This document shows, piece after piece, positions 51,254 through 60,836 of a stretch of DNA of 64,000 nt (positions are counted from its first letter, which is position 1; each line of letters starts with the position of its first letter). Origin of the DNA: Prosthecomicrobium pneumaticum. Its GTDB lineage: Bacteria; Pseudomonadota; Alphaproteobacteria; Rhizobiales; Kaistiaceae. The stretch is from NCBI RefSeq assembly GCF_014199915.1, contig NZ_JACHOO010000002.1:598756-662755 (forward strand), written 5' to 3'. Both the position numbers and the translations under genes were made by a program. Below the pieces are notes generated by a model. That model made no database searches. It was not told the DNA's origin and was given only the letters and a program-made list of their open reading frames with translations.

Positions 51254-51553
51254 ATGAACCCGTTCCTCTCGCTCGGCCTGGAGCAGATGCGCCTCGCGCT
51301 CGCCGCCCAGGAGGTGATCGCCCATCGCCTCGCCGCCCTCGCCAGCCCCGGCGCCTTCGCGACCGCGGAATACGAGAAGATGATCGTCGAAAAGATGTTC
51401 GCCCCCGCCGAGGCGATGGCGGCGGTGATCGCCGCCTCGGTCAAGGGCCCGCTGTCGGTCGTCGAGACGAGCCGCGTGGTGACCGGCGCCTATGGCAAGC
51501 GCATCCGCGCCAACCGCCGCCGGCTCAGGCGCCGAGCACGATCTGCAGCTTGA
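51254..51553 (+). CDS. small helical protein of unknown function, 99 aa
   Basis: The ATG follows TAAGGCG. The product is predicted all-helical: amphipathic, Ala/Met/Glu-rich from 1 to 75, then a strongly basic tail ([16 protein letters not shown]). A phasin-like or nucleic-acid-binding role is imaginable; I do not recognise the family. Its 3' end overlaps that of the dehydrogenase gene by 29 bp, convergent. Confidence 0.65.
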   Translation: MNPFLSLGLEQMRLALAAQEVIAHRLAALASPGAFATAEYEKMIVEKMFAPAEAMAAVIAASVKGPLSVVETSRVVTGAYGKRIRANRRRLRRRARSAA

Positions 51554-52562
51554 CATCGTTGGGATTGGCGGACGCGGCGCGCTCGAACGCCTCGACGCTC
51601 TTCTCGAACGGATAAGTGCCGGTAACGAGCGGCTCGAGGTCCACCTTGCCCGAGGCGATCAGGTTGATCGCCCGGTCATAGACATTGGCGTAGCGGAACA
51701 CCGTCTCCATCCGCACTTCCTTCGCCTGGGCCGCGACGATGTCGAAGGCGACGGGCTCGACCGGCATGCCGACGAAGACGACGCAGCCGCCCGGCCGAAC
51801 GGTGTCGAAGAGGCCTTGATAGGCCTTCGGCGAACCGCTCGCCTCGAACACCACGTCGGCGCCCCAGCCCTCGGTCTCCGCCGCCACCGTCGCGGCGAGG
51901 CCGCGCTCGCGGATGTTGACGGGGATCAGCCCGTCATAGCGGCCGGCGATCGCGAGCTTCTCGGCGACCAGATCGGAGATGTAGACCCGGCTCGCGCCGC
52001 CGGCGAGCGCGGCGAGCGCCACCATGATGCCGATGGGGCCGGCGCCGATCACCGCGCAGACGTCGCCGGGCACGATCTTCGCCCGCGTCGCCGCCTGCAT
52101 GCCGATGGCGAACGGCTCGACCATCGCGCCTTCCGCAAACGAGACATGGTCCGGCAGCTTGTAGGTATAGGCCTCGGGATGGATGACATGCGGCGTCAGG
52201 CAGCCATGGATCGGCGGCGTCGCCCAGAAGGTGACGGCCGGATCGACATTGTAGAGGCCGAGCTTCGAGGCCTTCGACTGCGGGTCGGGAATGCCGGGTT
52301 CCATGCAGACGCGATCGCCCGGCTTCAGGCTCTTCACCTGCGCACCGACCTCGACCACCGTCCCGGCCGCCTCATGGCCGAGCACCATCGGCGCCTCGAC
52401 GACGAAGGGGCCGATGCGGCCGTGCGTGTAATAGTGCACGTCGCTGCCACAGATACCGACCGTGTGGATGGCGATCTTGACGTCGCGCGGGCCGAGGTCG
52501 AGCGGCAGGTCGATCTCCCGCAGCGACAGACGGTGTTTTTCTTCGAGGACGAGGGCGCGCAT
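51525..52562 (-). CDS. zinc-dependent polyol dehydrogenase (xylitol/sorbitol dehydrogenase type)
   Basis: A 345-aa medium-chain NAD(P)-dependent dehydrogenase. The catalytic zinc ligands are C38 ([12 protein letters not shown]), H63 and E64 (LGHEAAG); the nucleotide loop is [14 protein letters not shown]. The four-Cys structural zinc lobe is missing, as in sorbitol dehydrogenases. The closest types I recall are xylitol dehydrogenases, giving D-xylulose. There is no adjacent kinase or importer on the same strand, so the link to the ABC clusters is loose. Confidence 0.9.
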   Translation of the reverse strand: MRALVLEEKHRLSLREIDLPLDLGPRDVKIAIHTVGICGSDVHYYTHGRIGPFVVEAPMVLGHEAAGTVVEVGAQVKSLKPGDRVCMEPGIPDPQSKASKLGLYNVDPAVTFWATPPIHGCLTPHVIHPEAYTYKLPDHVSFAEGAMVEPFAIGMQAATRAKIVPGDVCAVIGAGPIGIMVALAALAGGASRVYISDLVAEKLAIAGRYDGLIPVNIRERGLAATVAAETEGWGADVVFEASGSPKAYQGLFDTVRPGGCVVFVGMPVEPVAFDIVAAQAKEVRMETVFRYANVYDRAINLIASGKVDLEPLVTGTYPFEKSVEAFERAASANPNDVKLQIVLGA

Positions 52563-52600
52563 CGGGGCGTTTCCGGTTTCTTGTGGTTCGGCCGGCGAGG

Positions 52601-53572
52601 TTAGCCGACAGGCGGCGCCGCGTCACGCCCGCCGAGACGGACGGCCTCGCAGACGCCGGGCAGGAGATGCGGAAGCGCCTCCAGCTCGGCACGGATCTGC
52701 CGCTCCATCTCGTCGACCAGCCAGCGCCCGGCGCGGCCGAGCGGCCGGCTGACGAGATTGACCGCGCTGATCGGGATCTCGAAGCTCTGCCGGTTCTCGG
52801 TGGCGATCGCCTTCAACCGGCCCGAGGCGATCGCCCGCGCGACGAGATGCACCGGCATGTTGCACCAGCCGAAGCCGGCAAAGAGGAAGGAGACGCGGGT
52901 CGGCATATCGATGAAGCGCCACACGTCGCGGCTGATCACGCTCGCCGCCGGCTGGGTCGGCCGGCCATCCGTCATGACGAGCTGACGATGCCGCTCGAGC
53001 ACCGCGCGCGGCACCGGCTCCGCCTCGCGGGCGAGCGGGTGGTTCATTGCGACGACCGGAATCATCGGATAGCCGACGAGGAAGCGCCGCTCGACGTCGA
53101 GATCGCCGCCCATCGGCCAGGAATGGAAGGCGAGCCGCACATCGCCGTCGCGCAGCCGACGCTCCGGGCCGGCGAGCGGCTCGGTCATCACGGTGAGCGG
53201 CACATCGGGAAAGGTGCGCGAGAAGCGGCGCAGCGCCCCGACGATGACGGTCGGCGACAGGATCGGGTCGATGGCGACCGGGAGGGAAGGCTCGATGTCC
53301 TCGGTGATCGCCCGCGCCTTGTCCTTCAGCCGCTCCGCGTCGCGCAGGATCGCCCGCGCGTCGACGACGAGCGCGGCACCCGCCTCGGTGACCTTCGGCG
53401 TCCGGCCGGCGCGGTCGAAAAGCGCGACACCGAGCGTCTCCTCGAGCGTCTGCATCGCCTGGCTCACCGCCGACTGGACGCGCCGCAGCTGGCGCGCCGC
53501 GCCCGAGAAGGATCCGGTTTCGACCACCGCGACGAACACGCGGAGCTGGTCGAGCGTCAGACGGTCCAACAT
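52601..53572 (-). CDS. LysR-family transcriptional regulator
   Basis: A 323-aa LTTR. The helix-turn-helix is at about 4-62 ([20 protein letters not shown], then [20 protein letters not shown]) and a two-lobed effector domain follows. It is divergent from the nitroreductase gene, with 109 bp between them containing nested inverted repeats that are probably its binding sites. Control of the nitroreductase and of itself is the usual arrangement for this family. Confidence 0.92.
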   Translation of the reverse strand: MLDRLTLDQLRVFVAVVETGSFSGAARQLRRVQSAVSQAMQTLEETLGVALFDRAGRTPKVTEAGAALVVDARAILRDAERLKDKARAITEDIEPSLPVAIDPILSPTVIVGALRRFSRTFPDVPLTVMTEPLAGPERRLRDGDVRLAFHSWPMGGDLDVERRFLVGYPMIPVVAMNHPLAREAEPVPRAVLERHRQLVMTDGRPTQPAASVISRDVWRFIDMPTRVSFLFAGFGWCNMPVHLVARAIASGRLKAIATENRQSFEIPISAVNLVSRPLGRAGRWLVDEMERQIRAELEALPHLLPGVCEAVRLGGRDAAPPVG

Positions 53573-53627
53573 CCATCATCTCCACAGATGGTTCTCATCT
53601 AATTTTTGCCGATTGAGATGATGGATG
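53570..53627. promoter_or_regulatory. nested inverted repeats in the LysR/nitroreductase promoter
   Basis: CATCCATCATCTC (53570-53582) and GAGATGATGGATG (53615-53627) are perfect 13-bp arms 32 bp apart. Inside is AGATG-GTTCT-CATCT (53586-53600). The repeated GATG units suit a LysR tetramer binding several half-sites. The left arm reaches the first codon of the LysR gene. Confidence 0.6.
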
Positions 53628-53681
53628 TCGATGCCGATCTTCGGGTCACCGCAAGACGGGACCACGACGGAGCACCCGACC

Positions 53682-54314
53682 ATGACCACCGAAACCCTCG
53701 ATCGGCCGCAGGCCGCGACCGCTGTGCCGGCGCGCGTCTCAGACGCCGCGCTCGACCAGATCTTCCGCACGGCGCGCACCCATTTCGCCTGGCAGGACCG
53801 GGACGTCTCCGAAGAACTGCTGCGCGAGGCGGTCGAGGTCGCGAGCTTCGGCCCCACCGCGGCGAACAGCCTGCCGCTCCGGGTGGTCTTCGTCCGCTCG
53901 CAGGAGGCGAAGGAGCGGCTGAAGCCGGCGCTCGCGCCGGGCAATGTCGACAAGACGATGAGCGCCCCGGTGACGGCGATCGTCGGCCACGATGTCCGCT
54001 TCTTCGACCAGATGCACCGCACTTTCCCGCATGTCGACCTGAAGCCGATGTTCGAGGGCAATCCGGATGCGGCGAAGGCGACGGCGCGCCAGAGCGCGAC
54101 GCTGCAGATCGCCTATCTGATCCTGGCGCTGCGCGCGCTCGGGCTCGACACCGGCCCGATGGCCGGCTTCGACGCGGAGAAGGTCGATGCCGAGTTCTTC
54201 CCCGGCGGCACGGTGAAGACCGACCTCCTCGTCAATATCGGCTATGGCGACAGCGGGAAGCTCTTCCCCCGCGGCTACCGCCTGCCCTTCGACGAGATCG
54301 CGCAGATCGTCTGA
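53682..54314 (+). CDS. nitroreductase-family protein, RutE/HadB-like
   Basis: A 210-aa FMN-dependent reductase resembling the malonic semialdehyde reductase RutE: LDQIFRTARTHFAWQDRDVS near the start, PTAANSLPLRVVFVRS, and the C-terminal LVNIGYGDSGKLFPRGYRLP. No other rut genes are nearby, so pyrimidine breakdown is not shown; reduction of a small aldehyde, quinone or nitro compound is equally possible. ATG 53682 is chosen for family length; its ribosome-binding site is weak. Probably controlled by the divergent LysR regulator. Confidence 0.85.
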   Translation: MTTETLDRPQAATAVPARVSDAALDQIFRTARTHFAWQDRDVSEELLREAVEVASFGPTAANSLPLRVVFVRSQEAKERLKPALAPGNVDKTMSAPVTAIVGHDVRFFDQMHRTFPHVDLKPMFEGNPDAAKATARQSATLQIAYLILALRALGLDTGPMAGFDAEKVDAEFFPGGTVKTDLLVNIGYGDSGKLFPRGYRLPFDEIAQIV

Positions 54315-54330
54315 GGCCGGACCGCGCCGC

Positions 54331-56004
54331 TCAGGCGGCGCGGATCTCGGCGACGAAATGATCGAGCTGGCTGCGCAGGGTCTCGGCCTGATGGGCGAGG
54401 TCTTCGGCCGAATCGACGATCGAGGCGGCCGCGCTGCCCGTCCGCTCTGCGGCGGCCGAGAGCCCGGTGATCGTGGTCGAGACGGCGCGCGTCCCGATCG
54501 CCGCCTGGTCGACATTGCGGGCGATCTCGCCGGTCGCCGCGGTCTGTTCCTCCACCGAGGCGGCGATCGCCGCCGAGATCTCGTTGACGCGGTCGATCGT
54601 GCGGGTGACGCCGCCGATCGCGTCGACCACGGCACGGGTCGATTGCTGCACCGACGCGACCTGCTGGGATATGTCCTCGGTGGACTTCGCCGTCTGGTTG
54701 GCGAGCGTCTTCACCTCCGACGCGACGACCGCGAAGCCGCGGCCGGCATCGCCGGCCCGCGCCGCTTCGATCGTCGCATTGAGCGCGAGGAGATTGGTCT
54801 GCTCGGCGATGCGGTTGATGAGGTCGACCACCTCGCCGATCCGCCCGGCGGTCGTGGCGAGACCGCCGGCGATCTGCCGGGTCGTGCTCGCCTGGCTCGC
54901 CGCCTCCGCCGCGATCACCGCCGCGTCCGAGACCTTGGCGCCGATCTCGTCGATCGAGGAGGACAGTTCTTCGGCAGCGGCCGCGACGAGGCCGACATTG
55001 TCCGATGTGCTGCCCGAAGCGGTGACGATCGCGGCGGAACGGCTCGAGGCGTCGCGCGCCGTCTCGTCCATCACCTTGGCGTTCTCCTTCAGCCGGACGG
55101 CGGCCGTCTCGACGGCGGTGACGACCCCGCGCACGTTGCGTTCGAACCGGTCGGCGAGGGCGCCGAACGCCTCCCGACGCTCGGCGGCGGCGCGCGCTTC
55201 CGCCTCGCGCCGCTCCGCGGCGAGCCGGCGGACCTCGAGCCCGTTCTCGCGGAACACCGAGAGCGCCGCCGCCATGCGGCCGATCTCGTCGCGCCGGTCG
55301 TGGCCGGTGACCGCGACGTCGAGATCGCCCTCGGCGAGACGCTGCGTGGTCCGCTGCAGACGCACGAGCGGACGAACCACGGCGCGATTGGTTATGAAGA
55401 GCCCGATGGCGGCGATCAGAAGGGCAGCGGCGAGCAGGAGCACGGCCACAGATATGGCCTGCTGCGCGAAACGGGCGCCCTGAGCCGCGGCCTCGGTGAC
55501 GCTCCGCTCGATCGCATCCCCGGCCTTCTCCATCGCATCTTCGAGGACGCTGAAACGCTGATCGAACTGCGCGAGCTGCGCACGCGCCGCGGCACCGTCC
55601 TCGAAGGCCAGTGCGACAATGCGCTGCGCCTGATCGATATAATCGGCGAGCGGCTGGTCCAGCCCGTCGAGCATGGCGCGCGCCTCGGGCGACAGCGGCA
55701 GCGCCTTGTTCCGCGCGACCGTCTCGCGGAAGGTCGCGGCGTGCTCGTCCGTCGCCGCGCGCACCGCGGCGGCGGCGGCCTGCCCGTCGCCAGAGTCGAT
55801 CAGCGCCTCATAGACGTCGCCCCGCAAGGCGTCGTGCATCATGTCGCCGACCATGTGCTGGCGCAGCGCCGTATTGGTGGTGGCCGAGAGCGACAGCTCG
55901 CCCGCGAAACGCTCGCTCGCATAAATCGCGATTCCCGAGGCCGCCACGGCGCTCGTTGCGACGAGAACGAGGACACTGCCCAGTTTCCGACCGACGCCGG
56001 CCAT
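54331..56004 (-). CDS. methyl-accepting chemotaxis protein
   Basis: A 557-aa receptor. TM1 is at about 8-28, a helical periplasmic sensor domain at 30-182, TM2 at 184-205, HAMP at 206-258, and then the coiled-coil signalling domain with the conserved tip ([20 protein letters not shown], then [11 protein letters not shown]). There is no C-terminal CheR/CheB pentapeptide. ATG 56004 follows GAAGGAG; a much longer reading lacks support. The ligand is unknown, and no che or fla genes are nearby. Confidence 0.94.
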   Translation of the reverse strand: MAGVGRKLGSVLVLVATSAVAASGIAIYASERFAGELSLSATTNTALRQHMVGDMMHDALRGDVYEALIDSGDGQAAAAAVRAATDEHAATFRETVARNKALPLSPEARAMLDGLDQPLADYIDQAQRIVALAFEDGAAARAQLAQFDQRFSVLEDAMEKAGDAIERSVTEAAAQGARFAQQAISVAVLLLAAALLIAAIGLFITNRAVVRPLVRLQRTTQRLAEGDLDVAVTGHDRRDEIGRMAAALSVFRENGLEVRRLAAERREAEARAAAERREAFGALADRFERNVRGVVTAVETAAVRLKENAKVMDETARDASSRSAAIVTASGSTSDNVGLVAAAAEELSSSIDEIGAKVSDAAVIAAEAASQASTTRQIAGGLATTAGRIGEVVDLINRIAEQTNLLALNATIEAARAGDAGRGFAVVASEVKTLANQTAKSTEDISQQVASVQQSTRAVVDAIGGVTRTIDRVNEISAAIAASVEEQTAATGEIARNVDQAAIGTRAVSTTITGLSAAAERTGSAAASIVDSAEDLAHQAETLRSQLDHFVAEIRAA

Positions 56005-56159
56005 GACCGCTCCTTCGTGATATACCACCTCCACGCGAGATAGGCGCCGAAGCTGGCGCGAGGCTGGCGTGTGGTCGGCCGGAACGGCGCGAGACCGAGA
56101 TGAGCGGCGAAGAGGCGGCCGTGGCCGCCCCCTCCCGATGATCGCTGATGGGCGGCGCC

Positions 56160-56468
56160 TCAGCGCCCCCAGCCGCCCGGCGTGAACTGCCATTCGCCGC
56201 CGCGGCGGACCCAGCGCGGCTCGCGCCAGCGCTGGCCGCGGCGCTCGCGCTCGAAGCGTCCCTCGACCCAGGCGAAACGGCCGCGCCGCCACTCCCAATA
56301 GCCCGGCACCCAGACATAGCCGCGGCGGGGCGGCGGCCGGACCTCGCGGCGCGGCGCCGGCGGCGCCATCCGCACCCGCACATCGGCGGCGGCTTCATCC
56401 ACCGCCGCGAGCGGCACGAGCGCCACCGAAGCGAAAAGACCCGTCAACAGGCTACGACGCGAGAGCAT
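56160..56468 (-). CDS. exported YXWXXGXW-repeat protein
   Basis: A 102-aa secreted protein. The leader [20 protein letters not shown] is Tat-like. The mature part has [20 protein letters not shown] and a second W/R-rich copy, the repeat of the small YXWGXW family found in envelopes of proteobacteria. Function is unknown. ATG 56468 follows AAGGAG at good spacing; an upstream start at 56486 would place the ribosome-binding site inside the gene. Confidence 0.8.
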   Translation of the reverse strand: MLSRRSLLTGLFASVALVPLAAVDEAAADVRVRMAPPAPRREVRPPPRRGYVWVPGYWEWRRGRFAWVEGRFERERRGQRWREPRWVRRGGEWQFTPGGWGR

Positions 56469-56560
56469 GCACGACTCCTTGGACATGAACGCGCCCGCTC
56501 CTCGCAGGCGCGCCCCGGTCCCCCGATCGCGTGAACGAAGAAGAAGCCGCTTTCCGTCGC

Positions 56561-57487
56561 TCAGATCGGATAGCCGGTGCGTTTGAGGAACAGCGCCAGG
56601 CGGTCGGGGAATTTGAGCAGCTTCCGGTCCTTGCGCGGACAGGCGTCGATATCGTCACCGGAAAGGCAGGTCTCCTCGCCCTCGTCGGCGGCGGAGTCCC
56701 AGTGCGACCGCAGCGCCGCCATCGCCGCGCCCCCCTCCCCCACGCGCGCCTTCGCCGCCACCCAGCCGGCGACGAAGCCCGGCGAGGTCCAGCGATTCTC
56801 CGGGTCGACGTCCGACTCGAGCTGCGCGAGCCAGGCCCGGTGTTCGGCAAGAAAGCGCGGCTCCGCCGTCACGTCGATCCGCACGCCCGCCCGCACCGCA
56901 TAGACGACGAGCGGTGCGGCGCTGCAGGCATAGCAATCGAAGGCATAAAGGAAACGGTTGTCGACCGTGACGATCTCGGCAACACCATCGCCGTCGACGT
57001 CGCGCAGGTAATCGCCGTCGCCGTCGAACGTGCCGATCTCGACGCCCGTCCAGCCGGCCTCGGTCTCCGTCGCGACAATCGCCTGCGAGCAGCAATGCGC
57101 CCCGCCGGTATAGCTCGAGAAATAGACCTCCTTGCCGGCGTTCGCCGGGTCGATCTCCGCGATCATCGCGTCCGCAGCGATCTCATCGAGGCCCGAGGGC
57201 GCGCCCTTCGCCCTCAACACCGCCTTGCCGTCGACCGAAACGGTCAGTTCCGGGGTCTCGACCGCATCGGCGCCCGCCGGCATCGGTTCCTGGACGATCC
57301 GCGCGGTGATCGGGCCGTCTGTAACGCTGCCGTCGCGAGCGCCTTCGGAGAACTCGATGTGCGGATAGGCCGGGCCGTCCTCCTCCGGGTCCTGCGCGAA
57401 GGCGGGCGCCGCCAGGAGCATCGATCCGACGGCCATCAGGACGGCGAGGCCGCCGCGGGCGGCACGCGCATGTTCGAACAGCTTCAT
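56561..57487 (-). CDS. secreted protein of unknown function with GGAHCC motif
   Basis: A 308-aa protein with a signal peptide (about 1-31, ending AFA-Q). The mature part has SSYTGGAHCCSQ, then an Asp-rich calcium-loop-like segment (GDGDYLRDVDGDGVAE) and FDCYACSAAP, so several Cys could form disulfides or bind metal. This suggests a periplasmic or surface protein with a beta-propeller-like FG-GAP repeat. I do not recognise a characterised family. ATG 57487 with GAGGGG upstream is preferred to the ORF start at 57544. Confidence 0.8.
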   Translation of the reverse strand: MKLFEHARAARGGLAVLMAVGSMLLAAPAFAQDPEEDGPAYPHIEFSEGARDGSVTDGPITARIVQEPMPAGADAVETPELTVSVDGKAVLRAKGAPSGLDEIAADAMIAEIDPANAGKEVYFSSYTGGAHCCSQAIVATETEAGWTGVEIGTFDGDGDYLRDVDGDGVAEIVTVDNRFLYAFDCYACSAAPLVVYAVRAGVRIDVTAEPRFLAEHRAWLAQLESDVDPENRWTSPGFVAGWVAAKARVGEGGAAMAALRSHWDSAADEGEETCLSGDDIDACPRKDRKLLKFPDRLALFLKRTGYPI

Positions 57488-57612
57488 CCGACACGCCCCT
57501 CTCGACTCGCTCGACGGCTTCCACCCTAGCTTTCGGCCGGTCATCTCGAAAGGCTGCGACGTGCCGCCCGTCGCGAGGCTCCTGCCGATTGCGAGCCGCG
57601 ACCGAAGACCCC

Positions 57613-59286
57613 TCAGCGCCGCCCTGCGCCGCGGATCGCGCCGATGGTCGAGGACGGGGTGATGGCCTCGGGATCGACCTTGACGTGCAGGATCGCCGGC
57701 TTGCCCGAGGCGAGCGCGCGTTCGAAGGCCGGCATGAAGTCCCCGGTCGTCGCGACGGTCTCGCCATGCCCGCCATAGGCGCGGGCAAAGGCGGCGAAAT
57801 CCGGATTGACGAGCGGCGTGGCGACGACCCGTTCCGGATAATGACGTTCCTGGTGCATGCGGATCGTGCCGTACATGCCGTTGTCGACCACCACGACGAC
57901 GATCGCCGCGCCGGCCTGCACGGCCGTGCCGAATTCGAGCCCCGTCATCTGGAAGCAGCCGTCGCCCGCGAAAGCGACGACGATCCGCTCGGGATGACGC
58001 AGCTTCGCTGCGACCGCCGCCGGAACGCCATAGCCCATCGAGCCGGAGGTCGGCGCGAGCTGGGTGCCGGGGGCGCGGAAGCGATGATAGCGATGCAGCC
58101 AGACGGCGTAATTGCCCGCGCCATTGGTGAGGATGGCGTCGGCGGGCAGGCGGGCACCGAGCGCCTTGATCACCGGCCCCATGTCGACCCCGTCGAGATC
58201 GCGCGGCGTCGGCTCCGACCAGGCGCGATAGGCCGCGTTTGCCGCCCGGGTCTCGGCGCCCCAGGGGATCGAGACCGGCGGATGGACGACTTCGAGCTGC
58301 GCGGCGAAGCCGTTCGGCGTCGCATTGATGGCGAGCGCCGGCCGATAGACCCGGCCGAGTTCATCGGCATCGGCATGGACGTGGACGAGCGTCTGGTCGG
58401 GCTCGGGAATGCCGATCAGCGTATAGCCCTGCGACGGCATCTCCCCCATCCGGCCGCCGATCAGGAGCAGGAGATCGGCCGCGCGGATGCGCGCAGCGAG
58501 CGCCGGATTGATGCCGACGCCGACATCGCCGGCGAAATTCGGGTGCTCGTGGTCGAACAGGCCCTGGCGGCGGAAGGAAACCGCCACCGGCAGGTCGAAG
58601 CGCTCCGCGAAACGGGCGACCGAGGCGAGCGCCTTCTCGCTCCAGCGCGCCCCGCCGAGAATGGCGAAGGGGCGCTGCGCCGCCCACAGCAGCTTCTGCA
58701 GCTGCGCGGTCTGGGTGAGGCCCGGATAGGTCTCGACCGGCTCGGCCGCCGCCGCGACCGGCACGGCCGCGGTCTCGCGCAGCATGTCCTCCGGCAGGGC
58801 GAGCACGACGGGTCCCGGCCGGCCGGCGACGGCGACATGGAAGGCGCGCGAGACGAATTCCGGCACACGCTCGGCGCTGTCGATCTCGGCCACCCATTTG
58901 ACGACGCTGCCGAACATGCGGCGATAGTCGATCTCCTGGAAGGCCTCGCGCTCGCGCATGTCGCGCCCGACCTGGCCGACGAAGAGGATCATCGGCGTCG
59001 AATCCTGCATGGCGACGTGCAGGCCCGCGGCGGCGTTGGTCGCCCCCGGCCCGCGCGTGACGAAGCAGATGCCCGGCCGGCCGGAGAGCTTGCCGAACGC
59101 CTCGGCCATCATCGCCGCGCCGCCCTCGTGGCGTGCCACCGTGACCGGAATGCCGGAATCATAGAGCGCGTCGAGCGCGGCGAGATAGCTCTCGCCCGGA
59201 ACGCAGAAGACCCGTTCGACACCGTTTGCCGCGAGCGCCTCGACGAGCAACCGGCCGCCGGTGCGGGGAGGAATGTTTTCGACCAT
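57613..59286 (-). CDS. thiamine-diphosphate-dependent enzyme (acetolactate synthase-like)
   Basis: A 557-aa ThDP enzyme with three domains: N-terminal pyrimidine-binding domain with the catalytic Glu32 (VFCVPGESYLAAL), a central domain, and the C-terminal diphosphate-binding motif GDGCFQMTGLEFGTAV ending in DNGMYG. The FAD-binding residues of true IlvB are not recognisable, and no small subunit gene (ilvH) is adjacent, so it is more likely a decarboxylase or ligase of another 2-oxo acid. It stands alone on its strand. Confidence 0.88.
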   Translation of the reverse strand: MVENIPPRTGGRLLVEALAANGVERVFCVPGESYLAALDALYDSGIPVTVARHEGGAAMMAEAFGKLSGRPGICFVTRGPGATNAAAGLHVAMQDSTPMILFVGQVGRDMREREAFQEIDYRRMFGSVVKWVAEIDSAERVPEFVSRAFHVAVAGRPGPVVLALPEDMLRETAAVPVAAAAEPVETYPGLTQTAQLQKLLWAAQRPFAILGGARWSEKALASVARFAERFDLPVAVSFRRQGLFDHEHPNFAGDVGVGINPALAARIRAADLLLLIGGRMGEMPSQGYTLIGIPEPDQTLVHVHADADELGRVYRPALAINATPNGFAAQLEVVHPPVSIPWGAETRAANAAYRAWSEPTPRDLDGVDMGPVIKALGARLPADAILTNGAGNYAVWLHRYHRFRAPGTQLAPTSGSMGYGVPAAVAAKLRHPERIVVAFAGDGCFQMTGLEFGTAVQAGAAIVVVVVDNGMYGTIRMHQERHYPERVVATPLVNPDFAAFARAYGGHGETVATTGDFMPAFERALASGKPAILHVKVDPEAITPSSTIGAIRGAGRR

Positions 59287-59364
59287 GGGGACCGCGTGAG
59301 GAGGAAGCGATGCTTCTCGTCTAGGTCCGATCGGCGCGGGGCGCAACCGGCGGACCGCCCGCCC

Positions 59365-59724
59365 TCACGCCGCCGCGCTCACCTTGAAGGCGAAGTCGAT
59401 CTCGTCATAGGGGAACACGACGCCTCCCTCTTCGCGATCGATGATGCCGGCATTGATGAGGGTCGTGATATCGCGATGAACCGCCTGGACGTCGCGGCCC
59501 ACCCGCCGGGCGACCTCGCGAATCGCGAGCGGCCCCTGACCCGCCATGATCTTGACGATGGCGAGGCGCGAAGGCGCAAGAACGCGATGCATGTCGTCGT
59601 AGCTGGCAAAGCTTACCCCGTGATCGGCGGTCCTCGGCTTGCCCGCGGCAGCGTTCTCCCACGCGTCGAGGAAGCCCGCCCTCATGGCATCCATCGTCTC
59701 GATCCGAACGTGCAGCGTCCTCAT
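59365..59724 (-). CDS. tumA: TumA-like antitoxin (winged helix-turn-helix)
   Basis: A 119-aa DNA-binding protein. The C-terminal two-thirds is a winged helix (APSRLAIVKIMAGQGPLAIR, then EVARRVGRDVQAVHRDITTL), as in the antitoxins paired with TumE-type toxins. Its ATG overlaps the toxin stop by 4 bp (ATGA), so translation is coupled. It should neutralise the toxin and repress the pair's promoter. Confidence 0.8.
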   Translation of the reverse strand: MRTLHVRIETMDAMRAGFLDAWENAAAGKPRTADHGVSFASYDDMHRVLAPSRLAIVKIMAGQGPLAIREVARRVGRDVQAVHRDITTLINAGIIDREEGGVVFPYDEIDFAFKVSAAA

Positions 59725-60002
59725 GCCATGATCCTCCTCACGTCGGCCTCGAACGCAGCGAACAGATCGGCCGGCCCGGTGAAAACGAACGGCTCTTCCC
59801 GGCCGGCGATGTGGCGGTGGTCGCCCTTGCCCCGCTCATTGTCGTAGCGCACCACGCAGACACCCTCGACGATCAGCGCGAGCCGATATCTGAAGGCATG
59901 GCTGCTGCCGGGAACCGGGGTAGGCACTCTCCAAAGGACCATCTCGGTGAAGGCCGTTTCACCGATCGGCATACGACGGAAATAGAGCAGCTCCGCTTTC
60001 AC
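59721..60002 (-). CDS. tumE: TumE-family toxin
   Basis: A 93-aa protein with the family features VLWRVPTPVPGSSHAFRYRL and RYDNERGKGDHRH, the latter carrying likely catalytic Arg/Asp/His residues. I place the start at GTG 60002 because family members begin with (M)KAELL; a reading from 60050 adds 16 unrelated residues. Toxin precedes antitoxin, as usual for this type. The pair is flanked by a ThDP enzyme and an ABC importer and may be a recent arrival. Confidence 0.82.
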   Translation of the reverse strand: MKAELLYFRRMPIGETAFTEMVLWRVPTPVPGSSHAFRYRLALIVEGVCVVRYDNERGKGDHRHIAGREEPFVFTGPADLFAAFEADVRRIMA

Positions 60003-60065
60003 GTCCGCAACGATACCGCCATACCGCCCCGTTGTCGATGAAAACAACACCGGCGCGCGAGGCCC

Positions 60066-60836
60066 TCAGGTTCCGAAGCCGGAGCGCTGCGCCCAGCCGG
60101 TAGTGCGCTTTTCGAGCCAGGCCATCGCCGCATACATGACGATGCCCTCGACTGCGAGGGCGATCAGACCGGCGAAGACGAGCGGCACCTGGAACAGCGC
60201 CTGCGCCTGCAGCATCAGATTGCCGATGCCGCGATTGGAGGCGACCGATTCCGAGATCACCGAGCCGACGAAGGCGAGCGTGATGGCGATTTTGAGCGAG
60301 CCGAAGAAATAGGGCAGCGCGCGCGGAATGCCGACCTTGCGCATGATGTCGAGCTTCGAGGCGCCGAGCGCCTTCAGCACGTCCTCGAGCTCCGGCTCGA
60401 TGGTGGCGAGCCCGGTCGCGACATTGACGACGATCGGGAAGAACGAGATCAGGAAGGCGGTGAGCACGGCGGGTACCGCGCCGATGCCGAACCACAGCAC
60501 CAGGATCGGCACGACCGCCACCTTCGGGATGGCGTTGAAGCCGATCATCAGCGGATAGACGCCGGCATAGACGGTGCGCGAGGCGCCGATCGCGAGGCCG
60601 AGCAGGAGGCCGAAGCCGACCGCGAGCAGGAAGCCGATCAGCGTCGTCACGAGGGTGACGAGCGAATTGTCGACGAGCGGCCGCCAGAACTGCACCATCG
60701 CGCCGAAGACGAGCGAGGGCGGCGGCAGGAAGAAGGGCGGGATGGCGAAGAGCCGGCACACCGCTTCCCAGATCACGAACAGGCCGACGGTGAAGATCCA
60801 CGGCGCGAAGCGGATGAGCACGGGCGTCGCGGTCAT
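60066..60836 (-). CDS. ABC transporter permease (SsuC/TauC/ThiX type)
   Basis: A 256-aa inner-membrane permease with the family sequence FNAIPKVAVVPILVLWFGIG and the ATPase-contact loop LKALGASKLDIMRKVGIPRA. It overlaps the ATPase gene by 4 bp (ATGA). Family substrates include alkanesulfonates, nitrate, pyrimidine and riboflavin precursors. Confidence 0.92.
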   Translation of the reverse strand: MTATPVLIRFAPWIFTVGLFVIWEAVCRLFAIPPFFLPPPSLVFGAMVQFWRPLVDNSLVTLVTTLIGFLLAVGFGLLLGLAIGASRTVYAGVYPLMIGFNAIPKVAVVPILVLWFGIGAVPAVLTAFLISFFPIVVNVATGLATIEPELEDVLKALGASKLDIMRKVGIPRALPYFFGSLKIAITLAFVGSVISESVASNRGIGNLMLQAQALFQVPLVFAGLIALAVEGIVMYAAMAWLEKRTTGWAQRSGFGT

